DNA of 64,000 bases from Silanimonas sp. (GTDB taxonomy: Bacteria > Pseudomonadota > Gammaproteobacteria > Xanthomonadales > Xanthomonadaceae), in contig NZ_JAPZSC010000016.1 in the NCBI RefSeq assembly GCF_027531545.1, forward strand, positions 124,001 through 188,000, read 5' to 3'. The notes under the pieces are model-generated. The model worked only from the letters and a program-made list of their open reading frames with translations. It was not told where the DNA came from and searched no databases. Positions 1 through 7,678 of the stretch are shown here, one piece after another. The position numbers were made by a program, and so were the translations under genes. Within the stretch, counting starts at the first letter, position 1, and every line of letters starts with the position of its first letter.

Positions 1-300
1 GTCCGGCGGCTTCACCGCGTCGAAGACCTGCACCGGCGCATCGCCGGCGCCGCCGGGGCCCATCGATCCCGGCACCGTCGATACCGACATGCCTTCGAGG
101 ATCGACGGGTTCTTGAAGTACGCGGCCATGCCGCCGAGCTGCTCCTGCGGCATTGTCGCCGAGAGCCACATCACCATGAAGAAGGCCATCATCGCGGTGA
201 CGAAGTCGGCGTAGGCCACCTTCCACGCGCCGCCATGGTGGCCGCCCGCGTTGATCTTCTTCTTGACGATGATGATCGGCTGTTCTTCTTTGCCGGCCAT
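1..300 (-). CDS. motB: Flagellar motor stator protein MotB (N-terminal part; gene continues beyond the window)
   Basis: The visible 100 residues match the MotB N-terminus: a basic cytoplasmic start (KKK near residues 13-15), a His/Gly-rich stretch and one membrane helix that begins with YADF. Asp32 falls exactly where the proton-binding aspartate of MotB sits. MotB pairs with MotA to form the ion-driven stator and anchors it to peptidoglycan through a C-terminal OmpA-like domain, which lies outside the window. The ATG at 300 follows a GGAGG ribosome binding site. It is 24 bp downstream of motA on the same strand, so the two are almost certainly co-transcribed. Confidence 0.95.
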   Translation of the reverse strand, partial: MAGKEEQPIIIVKKKINAGGHHGGAWKVAYADFVTAMMAFFMVMWLSATMPQEQLGGMAAYFKNPSILEGMSVSTVPGSMGPGGAGDAPVQVFDAVKPPD

Positions 301-324
301 GGTCGAGCCTCCGCCGGAGCGCGC

Positions 325-1188
325 TTACTTCGCGCCTTTGAGTTCGGTTTCGAGGTCCGCGAAGCTCGGGCGGATGTCGGAGAACAGCTGCTTGCGCGCG
401 AACTCGATCGCCACCGGCGGCGGGTAGCCGCGCACCGAGGCGAGAAGGGCGATCTTCACCAGCTCGAAGGGCTTGCTGTCCTCTTCCGCGCGCACCGCCA
501 TGGCCGAGGCCACCGGGCCGACGAAGCCGTAGCCGAGCAGGATGCCGAGGAAGGTGCCGACCAGCGCCGCGGCGACCTTCTGGCCGATGACTTCCGGCGG
601 CGCATTGCCGACGTACTCCATCACCTTCACGATGCCGAGCACGGCCGCCACGATGCCGAAGGCCGGCAGGCCGTCGGCCACCACTTGCACCGAGTGCGAG
701 GGGGCGTGGCCTTCCTTGTGGTGCGTGTCGAGCTCAGCCTCCAGCACGGCTTCGAGCTCGTGCGGATTCATGTTTCCGCCGATCATCAGGCGCAGGCAGT
801 CGGTGATGAAGTCGAGCAGGTGGTGGTCGGCCAGCACCTTCGGGTATTTCTGGAAGATCGCGCTCGCCTCGGGGTTCTCCACGTGCGATTCGACGGCCAT
901 CAGGCCTTCCTTGCGGATCTTCATGAGCAGCTCGTAGAGCAGCTTGAGCAGCTCGACGTAGTCGGCCTTGCCGAACTTCGGGCCCTTCAGCAGGCCGAGC
1001 GCGCCGCTGATGCTGCCCTTGATGTTCTTCATCGTGTTGCCGGCGATGAAGGCACCGAGTGCGCCGCCGCCGATAATGAGCGTCTCGACCGCGGCGGCCT
1101 TCACGATGACCATGATGTTGCCACCCGCGAAGATGAAGCCGCCGAACACGCAAGCCAGGATCACGACGTAGCCGATCAGTACGAACAC
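325..1188 (-). CDS. motA: Flagellar motor stator protein MotA
   Basis: A 287-residue inner-membrane protein of normal MotA length with two helices at the N-terminus, a long cytoplasmic loop (about residues 50-165) and two helices near residues 170-225. The loop carries an Arg and Glu pattern (KIRKEG...VESH) like the charged residues that touch the rotor protein FliG. The conserved prolines are present at the cytoplasmic ends of helices 3 and 4 (LPAFG and GPVAS). The start is GTG at 1188, preceded by GGAGGG. With motB downstream it forms the stator operon. No other flagellar or chemotaxis gene lies in the window, so the stator genes appear to stand apart from the flagellar cluster here. Confidence 0.96.
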   Translation of the reverse strand: MFVLIGYVVILACVFGGFIFAGGNIMVIVKAAAVETLIIGGGALGAFIAGNTMKNIKGSISGALGLLKGPKFGKADYVELLKLLYELLMKIRKEGLMAVESHVENPEASAIFQKYPKVLADHHLLDFITDCLRLMIGGNMNPHELEAVLEAELDTHHKEGHAPSHSVQVVADGLPAFGIVAAVLGIVKVMEYVGNAPPEVIGQKVAAALVGTFLGILLGYGFVGPVASAMAVRAEEDSKPFELVKIALLASVRGYPPPVAIEFARKQLFSDIRPSFADLETELKGAK

Positions 1189-1309
1189 GGGCTCCCTCCA
1201 GGGTCGTTGGCGTCAGCGAGCGGCCATGCTAGCCGAAGGTCGAGGACGCTGTCGCTTCGACCATGGTGAAACGTGGGCCCACTTCACACGCCGGGCCTTG
1301 CGGCGCGTG

Positions 1310-2275
1310 TCAAGGGCCAAACCGGGCGACGACCTCGTCGCGGTTGGGCATGGCCGCCGCGGCTCCGGCACGCTCGGTGGACAAGCCTGCGAATCGGATG
1401 GCGAAGGGGAGCAGGGTGGCGGGATCGGCCTCGGCACGTTCGGCCCAGGCCGCGGCGAGCGCGCCGTTGAACGCGTCGCCAGCCCCGGTGGTGTCGATGG
1501 CCCGCACGAGGGCCGCTGGCGCGCGGGTGACCGTCGCCGGCCCATCGCCGCGAAGGCCGCCCGGGGCAAGGAAAGCGCCCGCGTCGCCCAGCGTGATCAG
1601 CACGGCCCGCACGGGCAGGCGGGCGCAGAGCGCTGCGAGCTCCGCATCGGCGAAGTCGCGCAGGGTCTTCGCCTCGACGTGCCCGGCGCCGAAGCGCGCG
1701 AGCAGCTCGGCCATTTCCGTCTCGTTGGGCGTGAGCAGGTCGATGTCGGCCAGCGTCGCCGCATCGAGCCCGGCATGCATGGGGGCCGGATTGAGGATGG
1801 TGCGGGCGCCGGCGGCGCGGCCGAGCCGCATCGCCGCACGCACGGCGTGAAGGGGAGACTCCAGCGGCGCGAGGACGACGGTCGCCCCGCGGAACGACTC
1901 CGCCTGCGCCTCGACGTGGGCGATGGTCAGGCGCGCGTTCGCGCCCAGCGCCACGACGATGCTGTTGCGGCCCTGCGCATCCACCAGGATGCCGGCGGTG
2001 CCCGTGGCGGCATCGGGGATGGTCTCGAATCGCGCGTCGATGCCTTCGGCCCGGGCCAGCGCGCGTGCGCCTTCGGCCAGCGTGTCATCGCCGAGCGCGC
2101 CGATGAGGGTGGTGGTGGCCCCAGCGCGTGCCGCGGCCACGGCCTGGTTGAAGCCCTTGCCGCCCGGGCCCGAGCGGAAGGCGAGGCCGGCGCGGGTCTC
2201 GCCCGGCGACGGCAGCGCATCGACCTCCCAGACGAGGTCCTGATTGTAGCTGCCGACGACGAGGACGCGGCCCAT
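1310..2275 (-). CDS. rbsK: Ribokinase-like PfkB-family sugar/nucleoside kinase
   Basis: A 321-residue PfkB-family kinase. The N-terminal substrate signature (GPGGKGFNQAVAAARAGA) and the C-terminal ATP/anion-hole signature DTTGAGDAFNG (residues about 261-271, catalytic Asp267) are both intact, as is the NPAP-to-NETE segment typical of ribokinases. Ribokinase makes ribose-5-phosphate from ribose. The gene follows nupC after only 7 bp, so it is probably co-expressed with a nucleoside importer, and the substrate may be ribose released from nucleosides or a nucleoside itself. No ribose ABC transporter or LacI-type regulator is nearby. Family assignment is firm; exact substrate is not. Confidence 0.85.
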   Translation of the reverse strand: MGRVLVVGSYNQDLVWEVDALPSPGETRAGLAFRSGPGGKGFNQAVAAARAGATTTLIGALGDDTLAEGARALARAEGIDARFETIPDAATGTAGILVDAQGRNSIVVALGANARLTIAHVEAQAESFRGATVVLAPLESPLHAVRAAMRLGRAAGARTILNPAPMHAGLDAATLADIDLLTPNETEMAELLARFGAGHVEAKTLRDFADAELAALCARLPVRAVLITLGDAGAFLAPGGLRGDGPATVTRAPAALVRAIDTTGAGDAFNGALAAAWAERAEADPATLLPFAIRFAGLSTERAGAAAAMPNRDEVVARFGP

Positions 2276-2282
2276 CGACGGA

Positions 2283-3635
2283 TTAGAGCTGGCTGATCAC
2301 GCCGGCAATGGTCGCCGTCATCATCGTCGCCAGCGAACCACCCAGCACGGCCTTGAGGCCGAAGCGGGCGAGGTCGCCGCGACGCTGCGGCGCGATGCTG
2401 CCGATGCCGCCCAGCTGGATGGCGATCGAGCTGAAGTTGGCGAAGCCGCACAGCGCGTAGGTCGCGATGAGCACCGAAGTGGCGGAAAGCGTCACGCCGG
2501 CGACGTTGCCGGCGAGGATGTCGGAGAGCTGGCCGTAGGCGATGAACTCATTCAGCACGATCTTGCTGCCGATGAGGCTGCCCACCGTGGTGGCTTCGCT
2601 CCAGGGCACGCCGATCACCCAAGCGAGTGGCGCCATGATCCAGCCAAGGATCATCGAGAGGCTCAGGCGCTGGACGGCGCAACCATTCGCGGCATCGGCG
2701 GCGAAGGCGCCATCGGCGAGGCAGCGCGGGTCGGCACCGGGGTTCATCCATGCCGTGAGGCCGGCAACGTCGGCGATGCCGCCGATCACGCCATTGAGCA
2801 GGGCGATGAGCGCGGTGAAGGCCAGCAGCATGGCGCCGACGTTCAGGGCCAGCATCAGGCCGTCCGAGGCGCCTGCGGCGGCGGCATCGATGACGTTGGC
2901 TGCGGTCTTTTCCACCGGCACGGTGACGCTGCCCGCCGTCTGCGGCGTTTCGGTTTCCGGCGCCATCACCTTCGCGACGAGCAGCGCGGCGGGAGCCGCC
3001 ATGATCGAGGCGGTGAGCAGGTGCTTGGCGAACTGCCGCTGCGATTCGGGATCGGCACCGCCCAGCATCTGCACGTAGGCCGCCATCACGCCGCCGGCAA
3101 TCGTCGCCATGCCGCCCACCATCAGGCAGAACAGCTCGGACTTCGTCATGCCTGCGACGTAGGGCTTGACCACCAGCGGCGCTTCGGTCTGGCCGATGAA
3201 GGCGTTCGCGCAGACGGACAGGGTCTCGGCGCCCGACACGCGCATTACCTTCATGATGACCCACGCCATGCCCTTGACCACGGCCTGCATCACCCCGAGG
3301 TGGTAGAGCACGCTCATGAAGGCGGCGAAGAAGATGATGGTGGGCAGCACCTGGAAGGCGAAGATGAAGCCGAACTTCTGCGGCGTGCCCATGTCGCCGA
3401 AGATGAGCGAAGCGCCGGCCCCGGTGAAGCCCAGCAGGGCCACGAAGCCCGCCGAGATCCAGCTGAACACCGTCTCGCCCCAGGGTGTCACCAGCACGAA
3501 AAGCGCAAACGCGATCTGTAGCGCGAGGCCGGTGCCGACCAGCCGCCAGTCCACCGCACGCCGGTTGCTGGAGAAGAGCCAGGCGATGCCGATGAGCACG
3601 GCGAGGCCGAACAGGCCGAAGAGGATCTGTGACAT
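2283..3635 (-). CDS. nupC: Concentrative nucleoside transporter, NupC/CNT family
   Basis: A 450-residue polytopic membrane protein with the CNT layout: N-terminal helices, the GQTEAPLVVKPY motif around residue 150 (the re-entrant substrate-site region of CNTs), and the later segment SKIVLNEFIAY that also lines the nucleoside site. The family imports nucleosides using a proton or sodium gradient. It is the first gene of a two-gene unit with the downstream PfkB kinase, which fits a nucleoside salvage pathway. The ATG at 3635 begins with MSQILFGLFGL directly at the first helix, as expected for the family. Confidence 0.93.
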   Translation of the reverse strand: MSQILFGLFGLAVLIGIAWLFSSNRRAVDWRLVGTGLALQIAFALFVLVTPWGETVFSWISAGFVALLGFTGAGASLIFGDMGTPQKFGFIFAFQVLPTIIFFAAFMSVLYHLGVMQAVVKGMAWVIMKVMRVSGAETLSVCANAFIGQTEAPLVVKPYVAGMTKSELFCLMVGGMATIAGGVMAAYVQMLGGADPESQRQFAKHLLTASIMAAPAALLVAKVMAPETETPQTAGSVTVPVEKTAANVIDAAAAGASDGLMLALNVGAMLLAFTALIALLNGVIGGIADVAGLTAWMNPGADPRCLADGAFAADAANGCAVQRLSLSMILGWIMAPLAWVIGVPWSEATTVGSLIGSKIVLNEFIAYGQLSDILAGNVAGVTLSATSVLIATYALCGFANFSSIAIQLGGIGSIAPQRRGDLARFGLKAVLGGSLATMMTATIAGVISQL

Positions 3636-3714
3636 CGGGATGACCGGGTTGGGAACCGGGGCAGGGTAGGGGGTCGGGGCGGGGCGGGCAATGGGCGCTG
3701 CAGCTGCCCGGGGC

Positions 3715-4284
3715 TCAGCCGCCCAGTCCCTTCACCGCCACCCACACGGCCAGGACCGCGAACAGTGCCGCCGCGGTGTAGCGCGCCGCCTTCAGCGGCA
3801 GACGGTCCGAATAGCGGTGGCCCAACAGCACGACAGGCCCATTCGCCAGAAGCATGCCGAGGCTGGTGCCGGCCACGACCTGCCACAGCGGGTGGTACTT
3901 GGCGGCCAGCACGACCGTGGCGATCTGCGTCTTGTCGCCGATCTCGACGATGAAGAAGGCGACCGTCGTGGCGAGGAAGGCTCCGAAGCGCGAGGGCTTG
4001 GGGGCTTCGTCCTCGTCCATCTTGTCGGGGATCAGCGTCCATGCGGCGACCGCAGCGAAGCAGGCGACGACGCCCCACTTCAGCACCTCGGGCGAGACCA
4101 TCGAGGCCACCCAGGCCCCGGCCCAGCCGGCGAGTGCGTGGTTGGCGAGCGTGGCCACGGCGATGCCGGCGACGATGGCCCAAGGCTGGCGATAGCGCGC
4201 CGCGAGGATCAGCGCGAGCAGCATGGTCTTGTCGCCGATCTCAGCGATCGCGACGGCGGCGGTGGAAACGAAGAGGGCGTCCAT
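3715..4284 (-). CDS. GDT1/TMEM165 (UPF0016) family manganese exporter, MneA-like
   Basis: A 189-residue membrane protein with two repeats of about three helices, each opening with the family signature EIGDKT (residues 15-20 and 114-119). These acidic motifs form the cation site in the Mn/Ca exporters of this family, including bacterial MneA. I chose the ATG at 4284 because it starts directly at the first helix and has an ATGGAG ribosome binding site 6-11 bases upstream; a longer in-frame extension to 4419 would run into the riboswitch and has no family likeness. The upstream yybP-ykoY element strongly supports a manganese-export role. Confidence 0.9.
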   Translation of the reverse strand: MDALFVSTAAVAIAEIGDKTMLLALILAARYRQPWAIVAGIAVATLANHALAGWAGAWVASMVSPEVLKWGVVACFAAVAAWTLIPDKMDEDEAPKPSRFGAFLATTVAFFIVEIGDKTQIATVVLAAKYHPLWQVVAGTSLGMLLANGPVVLLGHRYSDRLPLKAARYTAAALFAVLAVWVAVKGLGG

Positions 4285-4365
4285 CGGGGGCTCCATTCGA
4301 CCGGGCAACAGGGCGGAAGACAACGAAGACCGCGCAGGCGGCCCGGTCACAGGCGCCCGCGGGGT

Positions 4366-4483
4366 CTCCGGTCTTGCCCGCTGCCGCACGGTGTGGCCGT
4401 GGCGGAGGTCGCGCGCCATGGCCGGTGCAGGCCAAGCATGTTGACGCGCGGTGCCGATGGATTGGCAGGGCTACTCCCCGAAG
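4366..4483 (-). promoter_or_regulatory. yybP-ykoY manganese riboswitch aptamer
   Basis: Reading the minus strand, the leader has the class hallmarks in order: GGGGAGTAGCC (4479-4469), a variable arm, GTCAACATGCT (about 4444-4434), a GC-rich arm and GCAAGACC (about 4377-4370). The ends close as helix P1: CTTCGG (4483-4478) pairs with CCGGAG (4371-4366) with one G-U pair. Downstream, GACCGGGC (4348-4341) can pair perfectly with GCCCGGTC (4306-4299), placing a hairpin right next to the ribosome binding site, a plausible translational expression platform. This class binds Mn2+ and commonly controls Mn exporters, which matches the gene it precedes. Identified by eye, not by a covariance model. Confidence 0.88.
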
Positions 4484-4491
4484 GGATGCGT

Positions 4492-4520
4492 AGGCTACCG
4501 CTGGGGCACCGGGCTGTCGA
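4492..4520 (-). promoter_or_regulatory. Candidate sigma-70 promoter for the manganese riboswitch transcript
   Basis: On the minus strand a TCGACA box (4520-4515) is followed after 17 bases by TAGCCT (4497-4492), which would start transcription near 4485, just ahead of the aptamer. The TAG of the -10 box is also the stop codon of the preceding gene. The -10 match is weak, and read-through from the upstream four-gene operon is an alternative source of this leader. Confidence 0.4.
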
Positions 4521-5565
4521 CCGCGGGTGGGGCGGCAGGCCGAGGCGTGCAGGGCGCGGGTTTGGTTTCGCCGTCGTGGATGCTCGATTGCATGATCCTT
4601 ATCCCAGCGCTGAGGTAATAGCTCGGCTTGCCCATGGGGCGGCCCGCGTAATGCCGGGCGTAGAGCGCCTCCGCCTGCTGGCGGGCGCGAGCCTTGATGT
4701 CGGCGGGGACCTTGGCCAGCTGCTGCTCCGCGAACTCCGGCTTTCCCATCAATCGGGCGTTGAGGAGCAGGTAGGCTGTGGCCCGTTCGAGGTCGGTGTC
4801 GTACAGGCCGCCAAGCCACGTCTGGCCGCTGTAGGCACCGGCGAGCAGACCGGGCGCTTCTGGATGGCCCTCGTCGAGCATGCGGGCGACCACCATCGGT
4901 GCCTCGCGACGCCACTGCTCGAACTCCGGCCGGCCCATGCCACCGGGGATCGTCAGGAACCAGCCCTCGCCAGCGGCATACACGGCTTGGGCGTCGGGCT
5001 GGCCGGCGAGGGCGGCCGCGCGCAGCAGAGCGAGGGCTGTATGCGTGCGCTCTGGTGACAGTCCCTCGCAGTGTCGGGTGGCTGCATTCGTCCTTCGGTT
5101 CACGTCGTCGAGCGCTGCTCGGGTGTGCGGGCCTTCAGGTTCGGCAGCGCGCCCGAAGGATGACGGGGAGTATTCGAAACTCCTCAGGGCGTTCAGTTCG
5201 CCGGGCTCCCCTTGGGCTGAGTGGCTCAGCGCGGTGGTCATTCGTATCGCACCGACACAGCGAACGGTCTCGATGGCCAAACGACACGCGGCGCCGGCGT
5301 CACCCGCCTGCGCCGCGCCTTGCAAGGTGGGCCATAGTCGATCCAAGGCCATGTTCCGCGGCGGCAGTGCCACGGGCGTATCGGCGGCTTGGTCTGGTTC
5401 ATCGAACGTCGAGGTCAATACCGATGCATCGGCCTGAGTCGTCGAAGCCTTGTCATCGCTCGATGAGGCTGTCGGCGCGGGGCTGCGTTGCAGCAACCAC
5501 CACGCCAGGGCGGCGGCAACGAGCGCGGCAGCGGCTGGCAATGAGGCGCGAAGGATCAGTCGCAT
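4495..5565 (-). CDS. Membrane-anchored Sel1-like protein, type B, second copy (B2)
   Basis: Function unknown. The 356-residue product has an N-terminal membrane helix (residues 8-25), a Ser/Thr/Asp-rich linker and a helical domain expected in the periplasm. It carries the ACRLAxxxxxC motif shared by all four genes of this cluster (Cys94, Cys103), a third Cys in HCEG, and a fourth near the C-terminus (PCTPR). A stretch ALLRAAALAGQPDAQAVYAAG resembles a Sel1/TPR-like repeat. Its closest visible relative is the type B gene at 6629-7678 (shared DEGHPEAP/DAGHPEAP and ARHYAGR/AAHYAGR). It overlaps the preceding type A gene by 10 bp and ends the operon. Start chosen at the ATG preceding the helix. 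Confidence 0.75.
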   Translation of the reverse strand: MRLILRASLPAAAALVAAALAWWLLQRSPAPTASSSDDKASTTQADASVLTSTFDEPDQAADTPVALPPRNMALDRLWPTLQGAAQAGDAGAACRLAIETVRCVGAIRMTTALSHSAQGEPGELNALRSFEYSPSSFGRAAEPEGPHTRAALDDVNRRTNAATRHCEGLSPERTHTALALLRAAALAGQPDAQAVYAAGEGWFLTIPGGMGRPEFEQWRREAPMVVARMLDEGHPEAPGLLAGAYSGQTWLGGLYDTDLERATAYLLLNARLMGKPEFAEQQLAKVPADIKARARQQAEALYARHYAGRPMGKPSYYLSAGIRIMQSSIHDGETKPAPCTPRPAAPPAVDSPVPQR

Positions 5566-6632
5566 GCCAACTCTCTTCCCGTCAGCATTCCATCGGTGAC
5601 GTCCTCCGCGCGCCGCCCGCGCTCGCGGGCCCGTGCCGCCCACGCGTCGGAGCGACGATCTGCCTCGGCAGCCTGTTCGAGCGGCAGGCCGAGGGCCGCC
5701 GTGCTCTCCGGCGCATGGCCGCCGATCACCGCGGCATAGGCGCGCAATGCCGCGGCCGAATCGATCGGATCGGCAGGCTCGATCAGTCGAAGGCCAGCAC
5801 GGTCGGAAAATGCGAACTCGAACCAGAGCATTTCCGGATCGCCGCGCTCGAGCGCCGCGCGACGCACCGCGGCCGCTTCGCGACGCCATTGGTCGAACCC
5901 CGGCGAGCGCAGCCACCCCCCGCCCGGACCGCTTCCGCCGAAGCCGCTCACGAGATTGAAGATCGAGAAATCTCCCATCCAAAAGCCTGAGGCGTAACTC
6001 ACCATTGATTCCGGCTCGCCGGCGAGCGCCGCCTGGCGCAGCGAGGCGAGGATTTCGTCGTGGGATATGGGTGGTATGTCGGCGCAACGCCGGCCCCAAG
6101 CGTTAAGGCTCTGGAATCGATCCATTTCCTGCAGGGCCTCGGTGTCGAGCCGCCGTTGCGCGTAGGCCCGATAGGGCTCGGGCAAGCCCTCCAGGGAGAG
6201 TTGGGCGTACTGCTCTCGAAGGTTGTCCTCCGCTTGACGCTCCATCGCTGCCGAGCGCTCGGGCGTCAAGCTCACGCTGAGCGCTCGCGCCCTGATGCAC
6301 TGCGAGCCAATCACCGCCAGCCGGCAGGCCGCCGTCGCATTGCCGCGGGCGGCCGCATCGCGGAGGGCCGGGATCTGCGCGGCGAGCGGCGCGTCGATCG
6401 GTGGCAGGCCGCTGGTGTCGGCGCGGTACTCGCCGATGCTGAGCGCCGGCACGGGGTATTCCGCCGTGCCCACCATCGTGGCAGGCGCCACCGTTTCGGC
6501 CGCTGGCGGAAGACTTCCGTCGGCTTGTTCGATGTGGGTCGGCGTTGACGAGCGAACCATCCACCACCACGCGCCGCCTGCGGCAGCGCCCAGCAGCACG
6601 GCAGCGAGTGTGATGCGATGACCGGCCTTCAT
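5556..6632 (-). CDS. Membrane-anchored Sel1-like protein, type A, second copy (A2)
   Basis: Function unknown. 358 residues: membrane helix at about 7-25 (with a WWW run), a low-complexity linker, then a helical domain. It shares with the type A gene at 7669-8748 the GLPP segment, GNATAACRLA (Cys103, Cys112), a third Cys (RRCAD), ASLRQAALAGEPESM (Sel1-like), FDQWRREAAA and a C-terminal Cys-acidic ending (ACD). The ATG at 6632 overlaps the previous stop as ATGA, and its own stop overlaps the next start by 10 bp within GCATGCGACTGA. This junction is nearly the same as at the A1-B1 boundary, which points to duplication of a two-gene unit. Confidence 0.75.
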   Translation of the reverse strand: MKAGHRITLAAVLLGAAAGGAWWWMVRSSTPTHIEQADGSLPPAAETVAPATMVGTAEYPVPALSIGEYRADTSGLPPIDAPLAAQIPALRDAAARGNATAACRLAVIGSQCIRARALSVSLTPERSAAMERQAEDNLREQYAQLSLEGLPEPYRAYAQRRLDTEALQEMDRFQSLNAWGRRCADIPPISHDEILASLRQAALAGEPESMVSYASGFWMGDFSIFNLVSGFGGSGPGGGWLRSPGFDQWRREAAAVRRAALERGDPEMLWFEFAFSDRAGLRLIEPADPIDSAAALRAYAAVIGGHAPESTAALGLPLEQAAEADRRSDAWAARARERGRRAEDVTDGMLTGRELACD

Positions 6633-7678
6633 GGCGTCACTCCCGTTGCAGAGGCCGCGCACTCATCGACCTTGCCGGAAGGGATTGGACCGACACCGAG
6701 GTAGAGCGTGCCGAGCAGGGTCCTCCGGTACTGCACCGGCGGAATGACTCGGCCCGCGTAGTGCGCGGCATGCAGTTGCTCGGTCAACCGATTCACCTCG
6801 GCACGCTGCGACGCCGACAGTGCCGATCGGCGGATCTCGACGAAGTGGACCGCCAAGCCCTGCCTTTGCCCGATGCGCAGGGCGAGTTGTCCGTAGGCGA
6901 CGGCCCGCATCGGGTCATACGGGTACAGCCAGCCGTGGAGTTGGTCGCGCCCGTAGGCCTCGGCGAGAAGGCTCGGTGCTTCGGGATGGCCTGCGTCGAG
7001 CATCCGCGTCAGCACGATCGGTGCTTCCTCCATCCAGCGCTCGAAGGTCGGGTCGGCCATCGTCCCCTGCATCACCGCGGTGGCGTAGCTGCCCCAGCCG
7101 ACGTAGGCCGTTTGCGCATCCGGCACGCCGGCCAGCGCGGTCTGCCGCAACAGGGCTAGTGCTTCGCTTCGCCGTTCCGCGGTGATCGGCCCACAGAAGC
7201 GGTCGATGTCGTCATTGAGGCGCTCACTGCGCCGCTCCAACTCCGGTGACGTAGCGCGGTTGATCTCGGCGGCAAGGCCCACGGGATCAGCGACGAAGGC
7301 CTGTAGTGCCTCGAGTTCGGGCATGGCCGAGGTGATCGGCACCGGGCGCGCGTAGCGACGTGTGTCCGCCTGCGAGGCACAGGCGAGCGTGGTGAGCGCC
7401 AGACGGCAGGCCGACGGGGCGTGACCGGCGCGCGCGGCGGGGGCCAGGGCCTCCCACAGCGACGGCAGAGGCGTTCCGAGGGCGGGGGCATTGGGCACTG
7501 CCGTGGCGTCAGTCTCGGGTGGGGGCGGCGCCGATGTCGGCTTCGGAGCCGCTGTTGCGGTGGTGGAGGCGCCGACGTCGCGCACAGCATCGTTCATGCG
7601 GATCAGCCACCACGCAGCGGCGGCGAGCATGAGCAGCAGTGCGCCGCTGGCGAGTACTTCTCTTTTCTTCATTCGCAT
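6629..7678 (-). CDS. Membrane-anchored Sel1-like protein, type B, first copy (B1)
   Basis: Function unknown. 349 residues with one N-terminal helix (about 9-26), a Pro/Thr/Ala-rich linker to about residue 68, and a helical domain. Conserved cysteines: Cys91 and Cys100 in ACRLALTTLAC, one in DRFCGP, one near the end (DECAAS). The segment ALLRQTALAGVPDAQTAY is Sel1/TPR-like. It resembles the type B gene at 4495-5565 along its whole length, including the FERWMEEAP/FEQWRREAP block followed by MLDAGHPEAP. It overlaps A1 by 10 bp upstream and A2 by 4 bp (ATGA) downstream, so translation is probably coupled along the operon. Confidence 0.75.
   Translation of the reverse strand: MRMKKREVLASGALLLMLAAAAWWLIRMNDAVRDVGASTTATAAPKPTSAPPPPETDATAVPNAPALGTPLPSLWEALAPAARAGHAPSACRLALTTLACASQADTRRYARPVPITSAMPELEALQAFVADPVGLAAEINRATSPELERRSERLNDDIDRFCGPITAERRSEALALLRQTALAGVPDAQTAYVGWGSYATAVMQGTMADPTFERWMEEAPIVLTRMLDAGHPEAPSLLAEAYGRDQLHGWLYPYDPMRAVAYGQLALRIGQRQGLAVHFVEIRRSALSASQRAEVNRLTEQLHAAHYAGRVIPPVQYRRTLLGTLYLGVGPIPSGKVDECAASATGVTP

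Noticed and set aside
4285-4419. Longer N-terminus for the manganese exporter
   Set aside because: The extension overlaps the riboswitch region, is Arg/Pro-rich and is absent from the family.
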